A DNA stretch of 64,000 nt from Hysterium pulicare CBS 123377 (taxonomy: Eukaryota > Ascomycota > Dothideomycetes > Hysteriales > Hysteriaceae): contig AJFK01000064.1 of NCBI GenBank assembly GCA_000467715.1, positions 44,178-108,177 of the forward strand, read 5' to 3'. Shown one piece after another: positions 23,851 to 34,304 of this stretch (its first letter is position 1; every line of letters begins with the position of its first letter). The notes beneath the pieces are model-generated. The model saw only the letters and a program-made list of their open reading frames with translations, did not search any database and was not told where the DNA came from. The translations under genes and the position numbers were made by a program.

Positions 23851-24958
23851 CTATCTCCACCAATACGGGGCTGGTAGTCCACGCGCAATGGCGTCTTTGA
23901 GCTCTTGTTCCTCTATGTTAAGAATTTTGATTAGCCCTCGATCGTGCATCTCTCTTGCTGCGACTTGAGCGATGCGGAAAGGAAGTTTATCCTGACGGAG
24001 GGACTTGACCTTTCCAAAATCGAAATGACATTTCTTTAGGTCTGGAGCGTGGACTTTTTGGGCCATTCTAAGTGGTTAGCTGAAACTTATAATATGGGAA
24101 AATTTGTAAGCATACCTCTGTCAGCGTCTTGAACTCGCCGTATTTCCCTTTTAGACGTTCAATAGCACTTGGAGCTCGCTGATGAATAAATTGTAGCTTA
24201 TCATTATCCCCAACTTCTTGTGAGAGATTCCAAGTACGTTTGCGTGAACGTGGTAAAGGATGAACTGGTAAACGAGAGCTTCCATTGGTGAGAGCATCGG
24301 ATTGCAAAGAGGCCCTATTGGTAAGGATGTTGGGTGGACGAGACCCCCAGATTTCTCCCTAGCTGAGGATCTCTATGAGACCATTGACAGCGGGGATATT
24401 AATATTTGTCTCTGTTAGAGTGCAAGTGTAAGTCTACATCCCATCGAACCATCGTCTCACTGTAGTTACCAACATGAGGCCTCAGTTGGGATCATATCAC
24501 AAACGCAATCTCAACCATTACCTAAGCATCACTTCCGCTATGAAGATGACATTAGCCTGAAGCCTACAAACACTTACTATCAGCAATCTGGGCTTTCGCT
24601 ATTCCAGCAATTGTGCGACCTCCGGAATTGTGTTGAGCTTGTCTGTGAAGTGTTTCTGGTTGTTACCGAGTTCATAAATCTAAGTGGTAGTGTCTTAGCT
24701 TTCTATACAGATGACCTTACTAGAAAAGGGATTATTTTCCTTGTCATCATCCGTAATTCTAGCGTATCCAGATCGTATAGACTCTTTGAGATATTTCAGA
24801 AAACGAGTTTCGAAGTTTGCCTGCCAGTCTATGCCGCGGTGTACCAAGGAATTTGGCATCAGCGAAGAGTTTTGAAATCCATTCGCGTCTCTCAGAGCCT
24901 GTTGGAGATGGGGTTTTCTGAAAACCTGATTCTGTACGTTGATATTCTGGCCGTTCAT
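23851..24958 (-). pseudogene. Probable decayed multi-exon gene
   Basis: On the minus strand four coding-like pieces follow each other: 24958-24695 (starts MNGQNINVQNQVFRKP), a piece near 24682-24600 (IYELGNNQKHFTDKL, then stop), 24307-24110 (includes LQFIHQRAPSAIERLKGK), and 24066-23851 (includes KLPFRIAQVAAREMHDR, ends PAPYWWR and stop). Good-looking introns lie between them: a GTAAGG donor with a CTTAG acceptor for the first pair, and GTATGC, a CTAAC branch site and TTAG for the last pair. However, the reading phase does not match across either junction. That pattern suggests small indels in a decaying gene or a wrongly guessed model. I recognise no family. Confidence 0.3.
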
Positions 24959-27402
24959 ATAGGGCTCCCTTTATGCAGCTATTGTGAAATGATAGACCTC
25001 TTCTTGTGCAAGACGGTAAGTGGCAATGAGAAGTGCTCTTTCGTGAGGATGCGAGGACTACCAATGCGGAAATGCAACCCCTCCAATCATCACCAAGCCC
25101 AGCATCGCGGCTTCTCATTGGCCTGAAACCCAAACTAAAACAGGCAAGGCAAAGCGTTCGGGTTACTGGAAGCGGTGGCGGGTACATTCAGATAACGTGA
25201 TTCTGGAACATCCGATTACGAATAGGGTCATGACTGGACAGTGAGGAAATACTTCCAGGTTTTGGCTTGAAGAAATGGAAATTAAGTTCCAACGAATGCA
25301 ACGTCGTATTGGTCAATCAGAAGACTGGCTTGCCATCGTGGCGAAGGGGGAGAATCGAGAGCAAAACAGCGCACTGCAAGGTCTTGCCAGCTTGACCAGT
25401 AAGGAAGCAGAACGAGGACTATGAATGTACAGGTATCCTCTATGCGACAGAATAGAGCGGCTGGCGCTTAAGCAGTAAAAAGGCGTCTATCACTCTTCAA
25501 GGTAGTATGGACAAGCGACCAAAAACGTGCTCATCAGGGCACAGTGCATCCAAGAACCCAAGCAGCCAAGCCGAACTCGCTCTGTTACACGCTCCAAACA
25601 AAGCTTGGCATCGTGAATCGTGAGGGAGAAATGCGAAGGCCGAGCGGTGTGCGAAAGGGACCTTCCCTGTCCTGTCGTATGAGAGCATTCGACAACTACC
25701 GCAGATCCAACGGCCTGCAATCAGCGGCGATTCATCTCTCAAGCATCACTTTTACGTGATGTTTTCTTTTTCTTAGGATCGTGATAGACGCCGCGCATGC
25801 ACCTGCTCCTCGATTCGACTTTCACTCTTTGCATAAATGCCCGCGGTTGGTGTTTCGCAGATGGTCGCACGCAGCTCTAGTCGGATCTCTTCCGTGTTTT
25901 CGCATGCCGATCACGCCTACCACAGAAGGGAACGCACCCCTGGTCGCCGCAAGCGTCAGGACGAAACGTCATTTCCAGAAAACCTCTCGCCGGTGACGCG
26001 ACTGCGACTTCTGCGTCTGGCGCTCGTACGCGGAATCCCTTCCGGCTCGTCAGCAACAGCCTCTGGGGATGCCTCGCAGCCGTTGTGATAGTTGCCTCGC
26101 TATACGCATGGGTTCCAATCGATAGAAGCTCGCCGTCTGAAACAAATGCAGGCCGGACCTACCGAGAGACGATCATCGGGAATAAATGAGGCCCCTGTGC
26201 AGCTATTGCCTAAGTGGGTGATAAATCCCGGCTCAGGCGTTTTGGTGGCTTGAAGGCGTCGGCTTTCTTCCCACGTTCATCCCAAGAAATTTTGGGCGGC
26301 TCCTATGCTGTCGTAACCTCAACACCAACCGCTGCGCACGCTTCTTGTTGAGAGCGAGCCGCCCACCAGCAATCCCCCACCCTGATTGGGGGCTGTCGGA
26401 GCTGTGCCTTGATGAGAAGTGCGAACCATTACTGACGCATCGCCCTATTCCTGTTGAATCATTTGCTGGTTATCGCCATTCCATTCGCCGTCGGCTGGCG
26501 GGAGCGGTACTCCCTTGACGTGACTGCTGCTGGCTGCAAGCAATCGTTGCCCGGTTGAACTTCGCGCCATTGTTGCCTCAGTCCACGTCCTTGACATTTC
26601 TGCTCTGCATTCTGCTTCACTCTTCCACTCCGCCCACCGCCGCTCCAGCACCATCCCCATCATCATCAATCGCCCCGGGAGCGTTACTGCACTTTGCTGG
26701 TGGCCCGGTGTTATCCGCAGTCAGCACAGACGTTGGTCAGCGTTGTCGCGTTGTCTCTCTAGTTTTGGTTGCTGCGGTCTTCGGAGTCGTCCTCCAAGAC
26801 TTGGATTGAAATTTCTTCAATCGTCCTAAAAACTTGCCGACTCCACCATCCATCGTCAGGTCACAGGTCTGCATCTTCCATCCACTGACGAGTCTTTCAC
26901 GTCTCCGCCCGTCTGGCTTGTACCTTGCTCCCTCGTGCTCGACACGCTCCACTTTAGACGGTTGAGGCTGATGCGAGTGGTGGGTCCTTTGAGCCTCGAT
27001 CTGCAACCAAAGTCCCTTGTCTGCTGCAACGCCAACCTCGACATCTTCGTACCTCTTCGTGCACCACCAACATCCATCAACATCGGTACCGCTCCATAAC
27101 CTAGCTGCATCGCTCTCCTCTGCTCCACTTTGCTCCCACCAAACGCCCGCAATTGTGCTTGCACCTCAGGAATCCTCCCCTGCCAATCTTCCATCACCAT
27201 CCTGTCCAGACCCACCTCGTCCCGGGAAGCTTCTCCGGCGAGCACCAGCCAACTTTGGACGACCGTTGAGCTGCCAAATCGTGTCTGCGTCAGGCCTACA
27301 CGCTCTCCATCTCCCCGCCATACGAAGCGTCGAATGTTGTCTCAACAGGCACCACCTATCGGTTGCGCTCGACTCTTATCCTACCCTTAATACTTTCATA
27401 TC
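24959..27402. other. Gene-poor upstream region and long leader of the C2H2 regulator
   Basis: No gene is supported. From about 26550 to 27402 the plus strand is strongly pyrimidine-rich with many CCACC, CTCC and CATC runs, as in long 5' leaders of fungal regulatory genes. Frames in this part have biased composition and no domain. Confidence 0.4.
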
Positions 27403-30400
27403 ATGGACGATCACTACCGTCCCCATGGAATGTCTACATCCTCTGGAGGACAATATCAACCTCTAGCTCCACATCACTTTAATGGCCCGCCAGGACATCT
27501 CCACACTCTACCCCCTCTCCATGGAAGCTCGTCCCAATTTCCGCCTATGTATGGACACAACGCCAGCAACCCTCAGACTCCCATCACGCCTCATACTCCC
27601 TCAACGTCAGCTCCTTCAAACCAGAATACCACTATTCCGCCCATAGCCCCGCATCCGCCGCTGAGGCCCATACAACCTTCTCCTTCCTATCTGCTATCCA
27701 ATACGTCCTACAACTCATCCCAACCATCTCTCCTTCCTTCTTCATCGACCCATTCGACCTCTCACTCGCTCGCCCCAGCGCCATTGCCAGGCAGCCTCCA
27801 GGACCTTCGACAGGGAGGTATAGGTTTGTCAGCGCATTCCCAACTTTACCCTCATCCGCCAATACTTCCAAATCAAGAACCGGAACCGGTACATGTTGTG
27901 GGACAGCAGGGACGTCGTGGTGTGTTGCCAACGCATCCCGGACGTCCCGCTCCGGCTGCAGGGAAGGCTCCTACCAACCCAACAAAGAATGCAGACAACA
28001 AGTTTGAATGTCCTCATTGTAATAAAACTTACTTGCACCTGAAGCACTTGAAACGGCATCTGCTCCGACGTAAGTCAGCCCTTCGCTTTGTGGTGGATAG
28101 TAGCTAATCATTCCTTAGATACGGGTGAACGTCCTTATCAATGCCACCTGTGCAAGGATACATTTTCCCGAAGTGACATTCTGAAGCGACATTTCCAGAA
28201 ATGTTCTATACGTCGAGGAAATCCTACCGGTGCGAATCATTTGGCAAATTCGCAGTCCCATCTGCAGAAAAATAGGCTGTCAGCAAGTGGCACAGATGGG
28301 AATGCTTATCTCAACCACATCAATACCTCTGTCCCTTACAGTGACGGTGCCTATGGTAATTCTATGGGAATTCCACCCTTGTCTTCTGAAGCCTCAACGT
28401 ATGCAGACACTCTTCCGTCGTTATCTGCCAGGACCTCAAGGTCTAACAGCTTAATACGCCCAGCTAGCGGAGTTGAGGAGAATCGGAGAAGTCTGTCTAA
28501 CTTAGAGTTTGCGAACGGCCGGGTGAATTATGATGCCCACGATTTCAGGAACCCAGCGGGTCTGCAGAACAACATTTCGCACGGTCTGAACACGTACGGT
28601 GCTCAACACAGCCAAACGCCGGGAAGCATGGCTGCTCCCGTTCATCCCTACAGCTACGATCCGTCCGTTACGAGTGCCGAGCTCACGCAAAACATCGCCG
28701 TGAAAAGCGAGGACGCCAATTCTGCAAACTACGGGAGGCCGAGTCTCCCAAATGTTGACGGTCTTTCTGGCGCACAGGAGAACAACTCGAGGTGGAATGG
28801 CTCTTTTAATGCGGAACCACAGGATAACTTCATGCTTACTTCCAGTATGGCGAGTGGCCCGATCCCTGCTAGATTCAGCAGCCATCTGACTGAATAATTT
28901 ACAGACCTCCGATGATCCCCCGCACGATGGCGTGTTCAACGGCCTTTACTCCAACGCTTCCGGGTTTGTGGACACAACTCCTATCTTTGATAACTGGTTA
29001 ATCGGCCCGTCTGATCCACTGCAGAGTAAAGCCGACGCGTTGATATCATTTTGTTATCCGGAAGCCTCCCTGATTGCCCCAGGCTCGAACGATTCACAGG
29101 CCCTCGAAACCTTAAGGACCGTCTTAACGGTCGAAAACATCAAACATTTCTTAGAAAAATTCAAAAATTTCCAGGGACATTGGCCACTCATTCATATGCC
29201 CACGTTTAGCCCCATCAATGCCAATAATGGTCTTCTCTTGACTATGATTTGCATTGGTGCGGTGTATTCCAACAGAATACGCGTGCCTCAGGTCCGTTGG
29301 TTGATGGAACTGGTCAAATCCACCGTCCATCGGTCATCCCACCTCTATAGACTTGTCACTCAATCCGTTCACGACCCCAAAAATGCCGACATGCAGCTTA
29401 CTTGCGACATCGAGGAAATCCAGGCATTAGTACTTCTTCACGCCGTGTTTATATGGCATGGCAGTCCAAGTCAGCGGCATCAAGGGCGGGAGGAGTGGTG
29501 GACATTGGCTGCTATCGCACAACGTGTTGGCCTGCTCAGCCCTATCAAAAAAGCCCAACCTGGCTCCAGCATTCTACATCAATTTGAACATTTTGAACCC
29601 ATAGACTTTACAACGTGGAGTTGGGAGCTATGGGTCGAGCAGGAGAAGAGATCGAGGGCCATGTTTTTAATATTCCTGCTGGATGCGGCCCTCGTGATCT
29701 TTTTCAACTGCCTTCCCAAAGTAGACGTCTATGAAATTAACCTTCCACTTCCGGCGGACGATGCTGCCTGGGACGCTCGAAATGCACAAGAATGCGCTAA
29801 CGCCCTCGGCTTCCGCGGCGAGGCTGCGCAAGGCAAGAACACGACGGGCACTAGACGTTCCAAACAGATGGGCATACGCGAAGCCCTTCAACTGCTTCAG
29901 CAGGGCGGCGAATTCCATCAACGAGCCACGAACGTGTATTCCAAGTTCATTCTTGTGCACGTGTTTCACGTGCAAATCTTCAGGATACAACGGCAACTAT
30001 CTACTCAAGGGACCGGTGCCTCGCATTTTGGTGGATTTTCTTCTAGCGGTCCCAGTACACCTCTCTCAAACAATGAATGGGGGACCGCGGAAGGCTCCAA
30101 TGGAACCATGAGTAATGCGACTAGTGGCCGAGCCACTCCCACCGAGGGTCTTAACGGGCAGTATTCTCAAGCACACCAAATGCTCCGGTTCACCAGCAGT
30201 GCACTTGAACATTGGAAGAAAATTTGGGACGTGGATATGCAAATACAATATCCGCCCTCTCAACCGAACCTTAGACGTGTGGGATTCTGCAGGGACGGCA
30301 TCCACTACTACTTCCTCGCGAAAACTTTCATTCGGAACTCGAGACGCGAAGACTGGCTCCTCCCCCCTGATGCACGTTTTCACCAGACCTTCGCATTGCT

Positions 30401-30539
30401 GAAACAGATTCGGGCGTATGTTGCATCAGATCAAGCTAATAAAGGCCTTGATATTGGATCAGTTACGGACGTGGACGACAACTATGGAGTAGGAGAGTTG
30501 ACACTTGACATGAAGCTTTTGTTCACACCAATCAACTAA
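27403..30539 (+). CDS. C2H2 zinc-finger and fungal_trans transcription factor
   Basis: Nuclear DNA-binding regulator. Exons 27403-28069, 28119-28849 and 28905-30539 give 1010 residues. The N-terminal 200 residues are Pro/Ser/His-rich. Two fingers follow at about 205-252: FECPHC...HLKRHLLRH, with its last His formed by the first splice junction, then YQCHLC...ILKRHFQKC, whose last ligand is Cys. After a Ser/Asn-rich linker comes the fungal_trans regulatory domain (from about residue 500: HWPLIHMPTF, ALVLLHAVFIWHG, WVEQEKRSRAMFLIFLLDAAL). The second intron only keeps frame with a GC donor (GC-AG, 55 nt); the GT donors nearby lead to a stop. C2H2 plus fungal_trans is the layout of S. pombe Klf1 and Aspergillus AmdX, among others; the target is unknown. 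Confidence 0.85.
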
Positions 30540-31932
30540 ACGGCCGAGCAATCGACAATTCACGAACGGGACCTTGCAGGGTCAATCGTTGCGCTGGTGT
30601 GTATGCGCAACGATCACGAAGGCATACCACGGCGGTGTTATGGATTTCAATTCTCGAATCGACGCATCGATGTTTTACTTCTTTCGGCAAAAGTATTCTG
30701 ATTTTTTAGACGGGGGTTTTTCGTGTTGATATTTTCTTTTCAAAAGCATTAGATGTCCCCTATTGGACCTGCATTCGCCTGGCGCAAATTCGGGCGGCAC
30801 GACCGCATGGGCAATAGATGATAGAACGAGGGAGCGATTCAGTTGGCATGGGTTTAGTTTCCCATGCGTATCATCGGCTGCTCTTACCGTTGAGAGACAG
30901 CGCAGATATCCTCGCATTCATGTACAGATATTTTCTCCGTACCAGATTCCGTTTAAGTCTCCAAGTTGAACGAATTACGGTGAATACTAGGTCGAATGGT
31001 CGCTACGCATTGTCGAGAAGTGACCAAAACGACAAGAGTCGGTTTCATGATTTCATAGTGCCGAGGTAGGCCTTCTCTGGTTGCGACCGGTTAAAGTGAG
31101 TATTAAGTTCTGGCTATTTCGCTCAACGAGAGTTCAATTATGCCTTCGAGCTGAGTTGCTTTCAGAGTCTCAACCACAGATGTGCGCTTTGTCAATTCTC
31201 TCAACAATCTGGATCGCAATGGAGATGTTACTCCTTGATATGACTATTCAGCGATTACCGTCTATTCGTCTACTCTCTCCTTTTTACTCTGACTGATCGG
31301 GGTGAATCACGTGACTGATAGGTTACGAACAGCTGGAGATGCGAATCTCGAACTTTCCTGGTTGCGTCTGAGCATTGCTTTTTCGCCTACCCTGGGCAGG
31401 CTGCAATGCACCTTTCTGCATGGCATTGTGAATGCCTGAAGATCCGTGTCCAGTAGTTCCCTCTCCTATGCCGAGGCATCGCGTGTTACAGAGTGGCAGA
31501 TCTGAAGCTGCGACGACACCTAAAACACTTGCTCGCAAATCACATATGCTGAACAATTTCGCCATTCCCTAATCGCTTTAGAGCTAGCACGTCTTGGTCG
31601 ACTGGGCAAATGCGATCCGAACTGCTTGAGTGCCGTTGTTCTGTGGCGTGTCATGAATGCAGATTCACCACCTTTTGCATGAACGACTTCGGCTGTGGGG
31701 CAGGAAAGTTTCTTCCTTGGAATTGCAAAGGATGGATGCATGGAGTTCACATAGGCTCGAATGCGGGGTCTGGGAAACCTGAAAGGAAGCCTAAAAGGAA
31801 GAACACCCTTCCATAATATGCCTATTGAAGAAGAGGTCTTTGCGTTCGTTGTTCTTTGTGAAAGTCGCTTGATTGTGCTGTCTTTCTATGTCCAGTCCAG
31901 TTATCCAATTGTAAACATTCTTTGCAACCAAA
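30540..31932. other. Intergenic region; no gene seen
   Basis: It contains the 3' UTR of the zinc-finger regulator, with the hairpin above, and the promoter of the PTH11-like gene. A palindromic TCACGTGA lies at 31307-31314. Short frames here are not supported. Confidence 0.45.
30585..30614 (+). terminator. Perfect 10-bp inverted repeat in the 3' UTR
   Basis: ATCGTTGCGC (30585-30594) pairs exactly with GCGCAACGAT (30605-30614) across a 10-nt loop, 45 nt after the stop of the regulator gene. It could fold in the mRNA or be a palindromic protein site. Role as a terminator is not established for a Pol II gene; the type is the closest available. Confidence 0.4.
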
Positions 31933-33162
31933 ATGTTCAGAGATCCAGGCGTAATTGCTGTGGTCGTCGGATTCACTCTGACTGGCCTTTCCACTGCGAT
32001 CGTGGCCCTGCGGTGAGTGCTTTTCCCATATCCTGAGGATGATAAACTTATTTGTTCTTGAAGGTTTTTCTGCCGTTACTTTCTCATGGGCTCGGTCAGT
32101 TTATCTGACTATGTCATGCTCGTTGCACTTGTGAGTCATTCCCAAGAAGGCTCGGATTCCGCGTCCGATACTCACAATGATAGGGAGCTACCTGGGGCAA
32201 TACGGTTCTCAACTACTATCAAAATCATTTTGGTAATCGAATCCTATTTAGCCAACTACGCAATGGGGTAAGCACCTGAGCATATCTAGATGGTTCGTGA
32301 ACTGACAACGGGACAGCACCGCGCCCAGTTTGAGGCCAACCTTTCCGGAGTTCTCATAACCTGGTATATCTATCGAATCACATATGTGGTCGCGCTTTGT
32401 TTCGTCAAGCTATCGATACTATTCTTCTATCGATCTATTGCATCACACAAAACTTTCCGACGGTTGGTTTACGTCACTATGGCTGTCGTGGGCCTATACA
32501 CTTTTGGCATTGCCATTGCTGGAATTTTCCAGTGTCAGAACCCATCAGATGCATGGTCAATTCCCGCATTTTTGAGTCAACCTGGAGTCGATGTTGCGAA
32601 GGATGCCCATCGCCGCAAATGCAACAGCCCAACAGCAATATGGGTGTTCTCGGCTGGGGCGAATCTTTTCAGTGACGTCGTCATTCTCCTCCTTCCGATA
32701 CCTACCATGCTCGGACTCAGGATACCACTCAACAGACGTCTCGCTCTAATCGGCATCTTCTCCGTTGGTACCTTGGCTATAGTAGCATCCTGCGTCCGCC
32801 TCTGGGTTCTCGCGCTCTGGTCAGAGTCTCCTTCAAACCAGGCTCACTTCGGCCCTGATCTTCTGATGTGGGGTCAGGTTGAAGTCAACAGTGGGATTAT
32901 CTCGGCATCGATACCGTTCCTGAGGATACTCTTTAAGAAAGTCTTGGGGGAGAAGACTGAAGATATTCCTTCTCCACGCAAACCTCCGATGATTGCTACT
33001 TCTTCTTCCAACAAACCACTTGAACTTTCCTCCCTGGCCATATTTTCAGGTCCTGACAAGGGTCCTAATGGTTCGCCGATCTGGAAACCCTTCATCACCG
33101 TTCCTGCTTCCTTGAATTCGAGGGATTCAACAAGTCAATATGACCCGACTCGAACGGCGTAG
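31933..33162 (+). CDS. PTH11-type rhodopsin-domain integral membrane protein
   Basis: Fungal seven-helix membrane protein of the rhodopsin-domain (PTH11-like, GPCR-related) class. Four exons (31933-32012, 32064-32130, 32184-32267, 32317-33162) give 358 residues in frame. Helix 1 is GVIAVVVGFTLTGLSTAIVAL, just followed by RFFCRY; SLSDYVMLVALGATWG is the typical second-helix start. Later spans include ITYVVALCFVKLSILFFYRS, RLVYVTMAVVGLYTFGIAIAG, the WVFSAGANLFSDVVILLLPI segment, RLALIGIFSVGTLAIVASCV and the end of helix 7. A Cys in IFQCQNP and one in RRKCNSP are the usual loop cysteines. The C-terminal 85 residues are a Ser/Pro-rich cytosolic tail. There is no N-terminal CFEM domain. Ligand is unknown. 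Confidence 0.85.
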
Positions 33163-33923
33163 GATGTTCTCTGCTGGTGTGGGAATGAGATATATAATGA
33201 AAAGTTCACAATGAAGTACGCTCCACGTTTTTGACAGACGGTAGCTGGACTACCGCGATGCCTCAGTCATCAAGAGTCTTCGCGGTATTCCAGTGCGGCC
33301 GGAGGCAAGAGAAGTCCATAGGATCGCCCTCTCAAATACACGCACTGGCTTTCCAGCTCCTAGGGCAAGCCAAGTAAATACCATCAGCACTCGCCATTGC
33401 CCATCTGTTGGGACCACTGGGCGCCGATGCACTCACGGCAAGCAAACGGATTCCCGAATGCGCCAATGTCGGAATAGTCGTAACAGCACTTCTGAGCCCA
33501 AAGATCTTGCAGGATAACAAAGACAGGAGAGTATTTCAAGGAATTCGACTACGCGTACAGTTTCAAGGATGATGCTTTGTATTTTATGATACCTCTCGAA
33601 AAGTAATGAGCAAGAGTTTACTCTCTGTTTCAGTAATGTATTCTTGCAGCGAAACCATTTCTTTGTAGTAATAACAATTAAAAGTATTTGTCTCATATAA
33701 ATAAGTCGACAATGTTCAAACTTGCAATGTGAATTGAATTGAAAGATATGAGTAATAGACTCGAGTCTCGAATCAAAGTCAGTGGTCTAGCAACTTGAGG
33801 TAATAGCTCTAAAGTCGTAGGTAATGATCCTGAGGAAAGAGTAGTTGTTCGCTCTCCTGGGGAGTCAGGAATGTCGTGCATTGCCACGAGCTCGGGCCGG
33901 ATGCCGATAGACGTTATGTGGCC
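33163..33923. other. Intergenic region; no gene seen
   Basis: 3' UTR of the PTH11-like gene and spacer. The stretch 33580-33800 is AT-rich. No supported frame. Confidence 0.4.
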
Positions 33924-34235
33924 TTATAAGGCCGCTGAGTAGTCGCGAACGAAATACACCAGTGAAATCTCGACTTCATCTGCACTATTGTGAAGCACTC
34001 TGCCGTGGATGAATAGTTGATTCAGTGCGACATGTGCTCCAGAAACTGTGTGTTGAGACTTGCCAATGTGCAGAAAGGTGGGTGACGGGTGAAGGTCGGG
34101 CAAAAGCTCCGGCGTCAGCAATCCAGTGCTTGCCGACGTTGAAACGTACGGACCCAGCAACAGAAATGCTTCACCATTCCTGGCGTCCACGATCCCAACG
34201 AATCCCTCTAGAATGACAGCGTGAACTGGTGCCAT
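33924..34235 (-). CDS. Possible small gene, 103 residues, hypothetical
   Basis: Single-exon frame with an ATG start, reading MAPVHAVILEGFVGIVDARN at its beginning. Composition is balanced and protein-like (many Val, Leu, Ala; few Arg or Ser runs), unlike most chance frames here. There is no signal peptide and no domain that I recognise. It starts only 69 bp from the divergent LysM gene, which leaves little promoter. It could also be antisense leader sequence of that gene. Low confidence. Confidence 0.3.
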   Translation of the reverse strand: MAPVHAVILEGFVGIVDARNGEAFLLLGPYVSTSASTGLLTPELLPDLHPSPTFLHIGKSQHTVSGAHVALNQLFIHGRVLHNSADEVEISLVYFVRDYSAAL

Positions 34236-34304
34236 GCTCCTTCCCGACCTCCACCTATCCTATGCTGCTCCTACCTCGCCGACACCGCCAGGGCTTAATA
34301 GGCC

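Noticed and set aside
24611-25126. 171-residue frame on the plus strand
   Set aside because: It lies opposite the more protein-like minus-strand pieces and has no recognisable motif.
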